NCBI RefSeq assembly: GCF_003182355.1
Contig: NZ_QGTW01000015.1
Span: 62,001-126,000, forward strand
DNA from: Cytobacillus oceanisediminis
GTDB taxonomy: Bacteria > Bacillota > Bacilli > Bacillales > Cytobacillaceae
DNA length: 64,000 nt
Direction: 5' to 3'
Both the position numbers and the translations under genes were made by a program. A model generated the notes under the pieces. The model was not told the origin of the DNA. It ran no database searches and saw nothing but the letters and a program-made list of their open reading frames with translations. Positions 15,840 through 23,391 of the stretch are shown here, piece by piece (positions within the stretch are counted from its first letter, which is position 1; the number at the start of each line of letters is the position of its first letter).

Positions 15840-17036
15840 TTATGACACTTGCTGTGCCCGGATGGCCGCCCGTCTTCTGCCATGGAGAATGGTAACAATC
15901 ATGCCAATAATCAGGAAAACACTTGAGATTTGAAAAAGAGCTGCTGTTTCCACAAACTGTGCCAGCACGCCAAACACAAGCCCGCTCAATCCGATCCCAA
16001 GGTCAATCGATGAAAAGAACATCCCATTCGCTACTCCCCGGCGGTTAGGCGGCGTCATGGATAGTGTCCATGACTGAAGAGTTGGTATAAGAGAACCAAA
16101 GCCGACCCCAAACAGGATTCCGCTAATGATGATAAACAAATTCGAATGGGCAAACGAAAGCACCCACATGCCGATGAAAGTCAGGAACGTACAAAGAAGC
16201 ACGAGCCCTTTAGCTCCCCGCTGATCAAACCACTTACCGGCAACTGGCCTCGACAGTGAAGCCATTATCGCGTTGAATAAGTAAAATAGAAAAATCTGAT
16301 CAATGCCCCGTTCTTCTCCAAAAATCACAATGAATGTCACAATCGATCCATATCCGAACGTTACAATGATTGTAATGAAAGCAGGAAACCAGCTTGATTT
16401 TTCCACTAGTGATCCTAAGTAAGAAAATTTGAGATCCTCTTTTCGCGTCTTCTGAACAGCTTCAGGCGTCTGGTAATGGACGATTGCCAGGAGCACAATC
16501 GCGATTGCGCCGAGAACACTTGAGATATAAATAAGATTAGTAAACGAAGTAACCTGGTACAAGTAAATCCCAAGGCTTGGCGCAATAATCATACCGATTG
16601 TAACAGATAGGCCATAATAGCCCATCCCCTCGCCAAGGCGGGAATTTGGCACTACATCTACTGCTGCTGTTCCATTAACCGTTGTCGACCAGCCCCATGC
16701 CAGCCCGTGAATGAACCGGAACATCAGGAAAATGACAACAACACTTGATAGCGGGTAAACAATCGTGATTGCCAGAAGCGCAACTGCACCGATAAGCACA
16801 AGCGGCTTCCTCGCTTTATATTCCAGCATGAATCCGATAAACGGCCGGCTCAAAACTGCACCGATCGAGAACAGTGCCGTCACCAGCCCAATCTCAAGGC
16901 CTGAAGCCCCGATCGACTTAATATATGGAGGCAAAGTTGGAATAAGCATCTGAAACGACATGAACACAAACAAATTCCCGATCATCAGCATAATAAAAGA
17001 CTTCGTCCATAAAGTCTCCTTCACTGCCTTATTCAA
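15840..17036 (-). CDS. MFS transporter, 398 aa
   Basis: Twelve hydrophobic segments; the loop SRPFIGFMLEYKARKPLV and the repeated SRPVAGKWFDQRGAKGLV in the second half are the MFS loop motifs of each six-helix bundle. Segment 5 (VTIGMIIAPSLGIYLY) has an antiporter-like GP/AP pattern. The family is of small-molecule exporters resembling YwoG/YfkF in Bacillus; the substrate is unknown. The start is TTG 17036 with AAGAAGG upstream. It is preceded by over 450 bases of non-coding DNA with two phased repeat arrays. Confidence 0.8.
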   Translation of the reverse strand: MNKAVKETLWTKSFIMLMIGNLFVFMSFQMLIPTLPPYIKSIGASGLEIGLVTALFSIGAVLSRPFIGFMLEYKARKPLVLIGAVALLAITIVYPLSSVVVIFLMFRFIHGLAWGWSTTVNGTAAVDVVPNSRLGEGMGYYGLSVTIGMIIAPSLGIYLYQVTSFTNLIYISSVLGAIAIVLLAIVHYQTPEAVQKTRKEDLKFSYLGSLVEKSSWFPAFITIIVTFGYGSIVTFIVIFGEERGIDQIFLFYLFNAIMASLSRPVAGKWFDQRGAKGLVLLCTFLTFIGMWVLSFAHSNLFIIISGILFGVGFGSLIPTLQSWTLSMTPPNRRGVANGMFFSSIDLGIGLSGLVFGVLAQFVETAALFQISSVFLIIGMIVTILHGRRRAAIRAQQVS

Positions 17037-17146
17037 CGGATATCCCTTCTTTCCTTATACATAAAAAATCTTTCTGAAGAAGATTTTGAGCAGATTAATA
17101 TTTCGCATCTCTAAATGCTAACACACCTGGAATAAAAAAGGAACGG

Positions 17147-17220
17147 GAATTTGTCGCTGTGGAAATTTCGTTGATATATTGAAAAATTCGTTGATATATT
17201 GGCAGTTTTCGTTGATAAAA
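17147..17220. repeat. 20-bp-period array B (TTCGTTGATA units)
   Basis: TTCGTTGATA begins at 17167, 17187 and 17208 (20, 21), with a degenerate unit (TTGTCGCTGTGG) one step earlier at 17147. Confidence 0.8.
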
Positions 17221-17339
17221 TCGGTATAATGCCAGTTATTAGGAAGTTAAGCACCAGGTACTCCACATAAGGCAGCAGAATCTGCTTTTAGAGGTTTCAG
17301 ACAAAAAAGTCTTTTTAGCTCATAATTTCCCCCAAAAAA

Positions 17340-17450
17340 CCAGAATATCGCTAATAAATTCATGCTTTCGCCCGTAATACAAGAATGTCTCATAACTTTA
17401 AGTTTTCACCTATATAATCAGGGTTTCACATGTTTCTATTAAACCCCATT
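17340..17450. repeat. 20-bp-period array F (degenerate)
   Basis: TTCGC-like cores at 17348, 17368, 17388, 17408 and 17427 are followed by TAATA or TATAA, spacing 20 each. The units are more degenerate than in array B, which lies 130 bases upstream in the same intergenic region. Confidence 0.55.
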
Positions 17451-17495
17451 TTTCACTCTTAACCAAAATCTATAGACAAAGGAAGTACCCCCGCC

Positions 17496-17657
17496 ATGAA
17501 AGATTTTCTCTCCAGCATTCTGCTAATTTGCGGTTGGTTTTAGCTATTTTTGTTCATTTTTACTTCATTTGCTTCCCCAGGCTTGGCAAACGGCTTTCTA
17601 ATCGCAGCAATCTTTCTCGCAGCCGGAACAGTATGTAATCTACTATCCAAAAACTAG
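17496..17657 (+). pseudogene. Small two-helix membrane protein with in-frame TAG
   Basis: ATG 17496 follows AAAGGAAG. The frame reads MKDFLSSILLICGWF, then TAG (17541-17543), then continues in the same frame LFLFIFTSFASPGLANGFLI and ends with TAG 17655. Without the internal stop it would be a 53-aa protein with two hydrophobic helices. Either a recent nonsense mutation or a chance arrangement; read-through is not expected in Bacillus. No family recognised. Confidence 0.45.
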
Positions 17658-17783
17658 ACAAGGAATGACCCAAAATGCCGGAAAAAACCTTATACCTGTT
17701 TATTGTCGCGCAAGCGAAAATGCAAGCAGTCCCATCAAAACTGCCACTATTCTCCTTACGGTTTAACGCCGCTTCCGCCAAAA

Positions 17784-17812
17784 GAAAAAAGGGAGCTGAG
17801 TTCGCCCCCTTA
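17784..17812 (-). terminator. Terminator of carboxylesterase gene
   Basis: GGGGGC / GCTCCC stem (one G-T pair), then TTTTTTCTTTT on the minus strand, directly after the stop at 17817. Confidence 0.65.
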
Positions 17813-17816
17813 ACCA

Positions 17817-18581
17817 TTATCCCTGAAAACTGCTTGTTTCCAGTGCTCTCTGCAAAAATTGCAGCGTTCTTTGTATAATAAGCTCCTGATCATTATCAAG
17901 CGTCGCCACATGATAGCTGTTTTCCATCGTTACCAGCTCTTTGGCACCAGACTTTATGCTGTTATAAATGTCCTGTGAATTGGATGGAGGTACAACATGG
18001 TCCTCTTTTGAAACAAAAATGAGCGCCGGACAAGTTATTTTGCCTAGATCAGCTTTTACCCTACTCATTAGTACGGTGATTTCCCCAAGCGATTTCACCG
18101 GCGTTTTTTCATAAGCAAGTTCTTTTACATCAGGGTTTTTAATATCAGAGCCAATGGCATCAAGGAATCTGACGTCCTCTAAATTCGCAGCTGCAGCCAT
18201 ATCCGGAATCTCGATTGCGGCATTGATCGGGATGATCCCCTTAATCTCAGGATACTTCTCAGCCATGTATAATGTCAGCGTTCCGCCCATGGACAAGCCT
18301 GTTACAAAAATTGTGCTGCAGCGTTCCTTCAGCCACTGGTAGCCTTCTTCAACAGAATGAATCCAGTCCTGGTAAGTGGTCGTTTCCATTTCTTCATGAT
18401 GGGTGCCATGCCCCTTCAGCCTTGGACCGCAAACCGTATACCCTTCCTTTGCATAAGCCTCGCCAAGTGGCCGCATGCTCTGGGTTGAACCGGTAAAGCC
18501 ATGGGACACTAAAATCCCAATTTCGTTCCCTTCAAAATAAAAAGGCTCTGCCCCTTCTAAAACAGAGTACTTTTCTGCCAT
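17817..18581 (-). CDS. est: Carboxylesterase (alpha/beta hydrolase, Est30-like)
   Basis: The 254-aa product has the oxyanion loop SHGFTGS, the nucleophile elbow GLSMGG (Ser97), the acid in KEDHVVPP and the catalytic His in SYHVATLD, in normal order and spacing. This is the pattern of thermostable Bacillus/Geobacillus carboxylesterases that cleave short-chain esters; related proteins include monoacylglycerol lipases. No signal peptide, so cytoplasmic. I set the start at ATG 18581 because GGAGG lies six bases upstream, inside the longer frame. Confidence 0.88.
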   Translation of the reverse strand: MAEKYSVLEGAEPFYFEGNEIGILVSHGFTGSTQSMRPLGEAYAKEGYTVCGPRLKGHGTHHEEMETTTYQDWIHSVEEGYQWLKERCSTIFVTGLSMGGTLTLYMAEKYPEIKGIIPINAAIEIPDMAAAANLEDVRFLDAIGSDIKNPDVKELAYEKTPVKSLGEITVLMSRVKADLGKITCPALIFVSKEDHVVPPSNSQDIYNSIKSGAKELVTMENSYHVATLDNDQELIIQRTLQFLQRALETSSFQG

Positions 18582-18769
18582 GATCCTACCTCCATCCAAT
18601 AAAGTTATTTCCTATTAATAAGTATTCTTTTAAACGGCGGCATACCCTCCTTTTTTGAAAGAATTTAACATTTTCGTAAAACTTCAAGACCCGCTGGCAG
18701 AAAAACTTTTTTTCCTGCATCGTCTTGTTTATAATAGATAGAATGAATAAGGCATTGGACAGTTTGGGC

Positions 18770-18900
18770 TCAAAACTCCTTTATTTGGGAATAACTGACT
18801 CTAAAAGAGGATACAGATTAAAGGTCTGCAGCGTCTCCGTTTAAACCAAAACTTCCAGCCGAAAACCGCACTGAGGGAAGTTTCACTTTATTTTCCTCCC
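18770..18900 (+). promoter_or_regulatory. Structured leader upstream of glnS
   Basis: A hairpin around CAGAtt/ggTCTG (18824-18842) and a terminator-like stem AAACTTCC / GGAAGTTT (18849-18883) followed by CACTTTATTTT lie in the 220 bases before glnS. A TATAAT sits near 18730. The conserved T-box sequence is not seen. This may be an attenuator of unknown type. Confidence 0.4.
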
Positions 18901-18952
18901 CAATATTATTAAAATAAGTACTAACTACATAAACAGAAAGGCTGATACCGGT

Positions 18953-20644
18953 TTGGAACAAAATTCAAATTTTATTCGAACGATTATTAAAGAGGATCTG
19001 GAGTCAGGAAAGCATAAAGAAATCATTACCCGTTTCCCTCCAGAGCCGAACGGCTACCTTCATATCGGACATGCCAAATCGATTGTCATCAACTTCGGCC
19101 TGGCGGATGATTTTAACGGCAAAACGAATCTGCGCTTTGATGATACGAACCCGTTAAAGGAAGATCAGGAATACGTTGACGCAATTAAAGAGGATGTTAA
19201 ATGGCTTGGCTATGAATGGGAGGAGCTTCGCTATGCTTCCAACTACTTCGAAGAAATGTACAACCGAGCTCTTCTTTTAATCAAAAAGAGCAAAGCATAT
19301 GTGGACGACTTGAACCAGGAGGAAATCCGCCAATACCGCGGAACGCTGACAGAGCCTGGTAAGGAAAGCCCCTACCGCAGCCGTTCGGTTGAGGAGAATC
19401 TTGACTTATTTGATCGTATGCGCAAAGGCGAATTCGAGAACGGCGAGAAGGTACTTAGAGCGAAGATTGATATGTCCTCACCGAACCTGAACATGCGTGA
19501 TCCTGTAATTTACCGAGTATCACATGCGACTCACCATAACACAGGCGATACATGGTGCATATACCCGATGTATGCTTTTGCCCATCCGATTGAGGATGCG
19601 ATCGAAGGAGTAACCCATTCCTTATGTACGACTGAGTTTGAAGATCAGCGTCCGCTTTATAACTGGGTTGTTGCAGAGTGCGAAATGGAAAACACTCCAC
19701 AGCAAATCGAATTCGGCCGTCTGAACATTACGAATACGGTTATGAGTAAAAGAAAGCTGAAGCAGCTTGTGGACGAGAAATATGTTGATGGCTGGGATGA
19801 TCCCCGCATGCCGACGATTTCCGGTTTAAGACGCAAAGGATACACACCGGAAGCGATCCGCGAGTTTGTAAAAGAGACAGGCGTTTCGAAAGGATCCGGC
19901 GTTGTCGACGAAGCGATGCTTGAGCATTTCGTCCGCGAAGACCTTAAGCTGAAGGCACCTCGTACAATGGGCGTGCTTCGTCCGTTAAAGGTTGTTATTA
20001 CAAACTATCCTGAGGATCAAACGGAAATGCTTGATGCCGAAATCAATCCGGAGAATCCGGAAATGGGTTCGCGCCAAATCCCGTTTTCCAGAGAAATATA
20101 TGTTGAGCAGGATGACTTCATGGAAGATCCGCCGAAGAAATACTTCCGCCTCTTCCCTGGAAACGAAGTCCGCTTAAAGCATGCTTACTTTATCAAATGC
20201 AATGATGTCATTAAGGATGAGGACGGCAATGTCGTTGAGCTCCATTGTACGTATGATCCTGAAACGAAGAGCGGAACAGGTTTCACTGGCCGAAAAGTCA
20301 AAGGAACGCTTCACTGGGTGGATGCAAAGAGCGCCATTCCGGCTGAATTCCGTTTATACGAGCCATTGATCCTTGACGAGGATGCTGATAAAAACGCTGA
20401 AGCAGATACAGATGACGCAGCTGAAAACGAAGCCGCAGGAAAGACATTCCTCGACTACGTGAATCCGAACTCGCTTCAAATCGTCCAAGGCTTCATAGAG
20501 CCAAACATGAATGAGGTCAAGGCGCAGGATAAATTCCAATTTTTCCGCCACGGCTATTTCAACGTCGATCCAAAACACACCACACCGGAAAAGCCAGTAT
20601 TCAACCGAATTGTGTCGCTGAAGAGCTCTTTTAAACTGAAGTAA
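18953..20644 (+). CDS. glnS: Glutaminyl-tRNA synthetase
   Basis: The 563-aa class I enzyme has the HIGH motif (PNGYLHIGHAKS, about residue 38), the KMSKS-equivalent VMSKRKL (about residue 265) and the two C-terminal beta-barrels that read the anticodon. GlnRS-specific features such as RFDDTNP and the TGDTWCIYPMYAFAHPIEDA block separate it from GluRS. It charges tRNA-Gln directly. An acidic insert (about residues 480-500, DADKNAEADTDDAAENEA) interrupts the second barrel. The start is TTG 18953. Most Bacillaceae make Gln-tRNA through GatCAB, so a GlnRS is uncommon. Confidence 0.95.
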   Translation: MEQNSNFIRTIIKEDLESGKHKEIITRFPPEPNGYLHIGHAKSIVINFGLADDFNGKTNLRFDDTNPLKEDQEYVDAIKEDVKWLGYEWEELRYASNYFEEMYNRALLLIKKSKAYVDDLNQEEIRQYRGTLTEPGKESPYRSRSVEENLDLFDRMRKGEFENGEKVLRAKIDMSSPNLNMRDPVIYRVSHATHHNTGDTWCIYPMYAFAHPIEDAIEGVTHSLCTTEFEDQRPLYNWVVAECEMENTPQQIEFGRLNITNTVMSKRKLKQLVDEKYVDGWDDPRMPTISGLRRKGYTPEAIREFVKETGVSKGSGVVDEAMLEHFVREDLKLKAPRTMGVLRPLKVVITNYPEDQTEMLDAEINPENPEMGSRQIPFSREIYVEQDDFMEDPPKKYFRLFPGNEVRLKHAYFIKCNDVIKDEDGNVVELHCTYDPETKSGTGFTGRKVKGTLHWVDAKSAIPAEFRLYEPLILDEDADKNAEADTDDAAENEAAGKTFLDYVNPNSLQIVQGFIEPNMNEVKAQDKFQFFRHGYFNVDPKHTTPEKPVFNRIVSLKSSFKLK

Positions 20645-20651
20645 TAAGAAA

Positions 20652-20686
20652 AAGCTTGAGGAGATGTTTCCTCAAGCTTTTTTGCT
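20652..20686 (+). terminator. glnS terminator
   Basis: AAGCTTGAGGA pairs with TCCTCAAGCTT, then TTTTTG. Confidence 0.9.
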
Positions 20687-20902
20687 TATAAATCAGCTTC
20701 ATCCTCTGAAACGGATTCATGATTGTATTTCAGCCCCTGCCTGTATCCTGATCAATGACCGGATCAACCGATACTATTTCTTTCGCAGGCCAATCGGCCT
20801 TATTTCATTTTCAAGAACCGAATTCCAAATTTCCGGGTTAGGGTCCAACGAATCCAGGAACCTTCTTAAGCGCCTAAACTTTTATTCTCTTCCCTTTTCC
20901 AT

Positions 20903-21187
20903 TTACTTTTTATAAAAATGATTGGATGATAGCCAGTCTTTTATATGCTGATACTGAAAATATGCAGTTCCTTCCAGTTCAATTTTGGGTGCACCCGGAT
21001 ATTTTGCAAGCAGCTCAGCTGTTTCTTCCCGGCTTAATCCTAAATGGTAATACAGTTCCGTTTCTTTAATCAGCACAGGGTAGTCCGATACACTGGCTTT
21101 TGGGTTTTTGAAATTTTTCAATCCATCTCCTATAAAATAGCCTAAAGCGGCAAGCCCCGCACCGATCCAAAATAAGTTTATATCCAT
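20903..21187 (-). CDS. Membrane-anchored small protein, 94 aa
   Basis: ATG 21187 follows AAGGGGGG. One N-terminal helix (LFWIGAGLAALGYFIGDGL) anchors a cytoplasmic part; its end (LGLSREETAELLAKYP, then YFQYQHIKDWLSSN) has the look of a small helix-turn-helix of the excisionase/MerR type, but this is weak. A clear ECF sigma promoter (TGAAAC-N16-CGTATA) lies 26 bases upstream, so envelope stress probably induces it. Two other genes in the window share that promoter type. Exact role unknown. Confidence 0.7.
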   Translation of the reverse strand: MDINLFWIGAGLAALGYFIGDGLKNFKNPKASVSDYPVLIKETELYYHLGLSREETAELLAKYPGAPKIELEGTAYFQYQHIKDWLSSNHFYKK

Positions 21188-21212
21188 TTTACCCCATTCC
21201 CCCTTCTTTTTT

Positions 21213-21240
21213 TATACGATTTATACCCCTTTTAGTTTCA
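21213..21240 (-). promoter_or_regulatory. ECF (sigma-W-like) promoter
   Basis: TGAAAC (21235-21240), 16 bases, CGTATA (21213-21218) on the minus strand: the sigma-W consensus spacing. Correctly placed before the 94-aa membrane protein gene. Confidence 0.75.
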
Positions 21241-21322
21241 GACTTTTTCCGCTAAACTACCTTCCTGCTTAAAAATATGGTAATGTTTTAAAGTAAGCAT
21301 TTACATAAGGAGGAATTACATA

Positions 21323-21673
21323 ATGTCAAACCAGCATGATCCAAATACATTACCGCCAAAAACATGTTCAGTCGACCGGATGGTTACTGTTAAAGAGGAT
21401 GTTGAGAAAGTATTAGCAGGAAAGAAAACAGCTACACGCCGCAACGGCAGATATGCTGATGTCGGGGAAATCATGACGCTTGATGGCCAGGATTTTGTCG
21501 TTGAAAACGTATATTCCCAGTCACTTGGAGAATTAACGGACGAGCACGCACGCCAGGAAGGCTTTGAAAGCTTGGAGGACTATAAGCAATCCATCCTTTC
21601 TATGCACCCGGGAATGCCTTGGCTGCCGCAGATGCGTGTATGGGTTCATGAATTCAGCCCTGTGAAGAAGTAA
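21323..21673 (+). CDS. ASCH-domain protein, 116 aa
   Basis: ATG 21323 follows AAGGAGG. The stretch VLAGKKTATRRNGRYADVGE is the ASCH/PUA-fold signature (a Gly-Lys-x-x-Thr-x-Arg loop), and DGQDFVVENVYSQSLGEL supplies the next strand and helix. ASCH proteins bind RNA or modified nucleosides; YqfB of E. coli is an amidohydrolase for acetylcytidine. It lies nine bases before a small membrane protein gene in the same direction, so the two are probably co-transcribed. The biochemical role is inferred from the fold only. Confidence 0.75.
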   Translation: MSNQHDPNTLPPKTCSVDRMVTVKEDVEKVLAGKKTATRRNGRYADVGEIMTLDGQDFVVENVYSQSLGELTDEHARQEGFESLEDYKQSILSMHPGMPWLPQMRVWVHEFSPVKK

Positions 21674-21682
21674 TCTTTCAGG

Positions 21683-22123
21683 ATGGAAATTCTGTACCGA
21701 GTGCTGCTATATATCCATGTCAGCAGTGCCATTCTCTCTGTTGGGCCATTCTTCGTCCTGATTCCGATCGTCAATAAACTGGAATCAGCACAGCCCGGAG
21801 TCCAGCAGGCATATATAGGCATCTTCAGGACATCCGTACGCCTCGTCAAGCATGCAGGACATGTGCTTGTCGGCTCGGGTGTCCTTCTTATCGTAAACAG
21901 CCACTGGGCATGGACGACATCCTGGATCGTCGCAACCCTGATGGTAATGGGGGGATCTGTCTTTTTTCTCGCACGGGCCTTTACGCCTGTCCTGAAAAAA
22001 TTTGATGAACCCGGAGCGGACCAGCAATTTCTAGTGAAAAAACTCACCCGCTCTGTCTGGATTTACCTATTCCTATTAATGCTCATGCTTTGGTTCATGG
22101 TGGCCAAGCCTGTGCTTTGGTAG
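21683..22123 (+). CDS. Four-helix integral membrane protein (DUF2269-like), 146 aa
   Basis: Four hydrophobic segments, with His residues in the first and third helices (LLYIHVSSAILSVGPFF; LVKHAGHVLVGSGVLLIV). This layout resembles the DUF2269 group of predicted membrane proteins, possibly haem- or quinone-linked, but no function is known. It follows the ASCH gene by nine bases and is followed by a terminator. The ribosome site (TCAGGATG) is weak, suggesting translational coupling. Confidence 0.65.
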   Translation: MEILYRVLLYIHVSSAILSVGPFFVLIPIVNKLESAQPGVQQAYIGIFRTSVRLVKHAGHVLVGSGVLLIVNSHWAWTTSWIVATLMVMGGSVFFLARAFTPVLKKFDEPGADQQFLVKKLTRSVWIYLFLLMLMLWFMVAKPVLW

Positions 22124-22133
22124 GAGATCTATG

Positions 22134-22168
22134 AAACAAGTGCAGAATGTTTGCGCTTGTTTTTTTGT
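22134..22168 (+). terminator. Terminator of ASCH/membrane protein pair
   Basis: AAACAAGTGC pairs with GCGCTTGTTT, then TTTTTG. Confidence 0.85.
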
Positions 22169-22340
22169 TTTAGTTTGGAATTTAGCAGATGGGCAGTGCG
22201 CAGTATATTGTTAGAATCTGCTGACGCATGCTTGTTTTTTAAAAGAAATCCTGCCTGCTGCTGGGTTGCTTGCAAAATCCGCCCGCCTGCAACCGGCCAG
22301 GACACCTGCAAATTCGACAAAGCCGAGGGGACGTCAGTAT

Positions 22341-22412
22341 AGTTTCGCGGATAAAATGGATTTTTCGCGGTTAAATGTTTATTCAAGCCCAAAATCGGCT
22401 TTTCGATGCCCT
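22341..22412. repeat. 20-bp-period array E (TTTCGCGG units)
   Basis: TTTCGCGGATAAA and TTTCGCGGTTAAA start 20 bases apart (CGCGG at 22346 and 22366); weaker units follow at about 22384 and 22404. The array lies between converging genes. Confidence 0.65.
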
Positions 22413-22450
22413 TAAAAATATAAAGAATAGCAATAAGATCCCCTAAATAG

Positions 22451-23179
22451 TTAATTCTTCAAAAATTTCTCCGGAAAATCGGTCATAATTACTTCAACTC
22501 CGGCTTTAGCCAAAAAATCACTTCTCGTTTCATCATTTACGGTATAAACCCGCAATGGAAAGCCGGATTCCCTAGCTTCTCTTCCCAAATCAGACAGAGC
22601 AAAGACTTCTTCACAATGAATGCTGTTCACTCCGATGCTTTTCGCAACCTCCTGGGCATCTTCCGGCACACCGGTAATCAGATAGCCAGTTTGCAAGGTT
22701 GGATGCAGCTTACGCACTCTTCTCATGCTCTCCGCATTAAAAGATGATAGAATCACCCTTTCCTCCATTCCATAGCGCTGGACGAACTCAATAACTTTTT
22801 CCTCCAGTCCGGGATATTCAATCAGATCATTTTTTAATTCAACATTGATCAGCAAATCATTCCCATCCCTGACAGCCCATTGAAAAACCGCATCAAGTTC
22901 CGGGATGGTTTCACCGGCGTTAGCAGCAGCAAACCAGCCCCCTGCATCAAGCTGCACAATTTCAGCATAGCTCATGTCCTTTATATAGCCTGAGCCATTC
23001 GTGGTCCGATCCACCGTTTCGTCATGAATGACAACCAGATTCCCGTCCTTTGCCATCTGCACATCCAGTTCAATGCCAGCAGCTCCAGCTTCCAATGCAG
23101 CCTGGAAAGCCGCCATCGTATTTTCAGGATAATGTCCGCTCACACCCCGATGGGCAAAAATCTTTGTTTCCTTTTTCAA
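22451..23179 (-). CDS. Glycerophosphodiester phosphodiesterase (YqiK/UgpQ-like)
   Basis: The 242-aa TIM-barrel product has the GDPD signature: FAHRGVSGHYPENTMAAF (catalytic His and Arg), GIELDVQMAKDGNLVVIHDE (metal-binding Glu/Asp and second His) and a lysine in LINVELKND. It hydrolyses glycerophosphodiesters to glycerol-3-phosphate and an alcohol. No signal peptide, so it should act inside the cell, like UgpQ or YqiK. ATG 23179 follows AGAGGGGGA. It stands alone, convergent with the DUF2269-like gene and divergent from the TerD-type gene. Confidence 0.92.
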   Translation of the reverse strand: MKKETKIFAHRGVSGHYPENTMAAFQAALEAGAAGIELDVQMAKDGNLVVIHDETVDRTTNGSGYIKDMSYAEIVQLDAGGWFAAANAGETIPELDAVFQWAVRDGNDLLINVELKNDLIEYPGLEEKVIEFVQRYGMEERVILSSFNAESMRRVRKLHPTLQTGYLITGVPEDAQEVAKSIGVNSIHCEEVFALSDLGREARESGFPLRVYTVNDETRSDFLAKAGVEVIMTDFPEKFLKN

Positions 23180-23315
23180 TTCAGTTCCCCCTCTTCCATA
23201 ACTGCCTTTCTATTTCTAGTATTATTCTATGTCTCCACCCCAAAATCATTTTTTCAGCCGGCATAAAGCCCCGCAAGTTTCACTTCGCCGCACAATTCCC
23301 TTATAATGAAAACTA

Positions 23316-23343
23316 TGAAACTTCTAACTGCTTAAGACGTATA
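23316..23343 (+). promoter_or_regulatory. ECF (sigma-W-like) promoter of TerD-TerB gene
   Basis: TGAAAC (23316-23321), exactly 16 bases, CGTATA (23338-23343), about 50 bases before the start codon. Confidence 0.8.
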
Positions 23344-23391
23344 ACACTATAACTATACATATTTGCCAATTATCAAGAAGGAGTGAAATCT

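Noticed and set aside
17147..17450. CRISPR-like look of phased repeats
   Set aside because: Repeat cores are 8-10 bases, degenerate, with spacers of about 10 bases and no cas genes; not a CRISPR array.
17560..17817. 85-codon minus-strand frame after the esterase gene
   Set aside because: It runs through the esterase terminator and antisense to the small membrane ORF, with no ribosome site.
18780..18950. T-box riboswitch before glnS
   Set aside because: The conserved T-box block (AGGGTGGNACCGCG) is absent.
20664..20915. 83-codon plus-strand frame after glnS
   Set aside because: It starts inside the glnS terminator hairpin, lacks a ribosome site and overlaps the end of the next gene.
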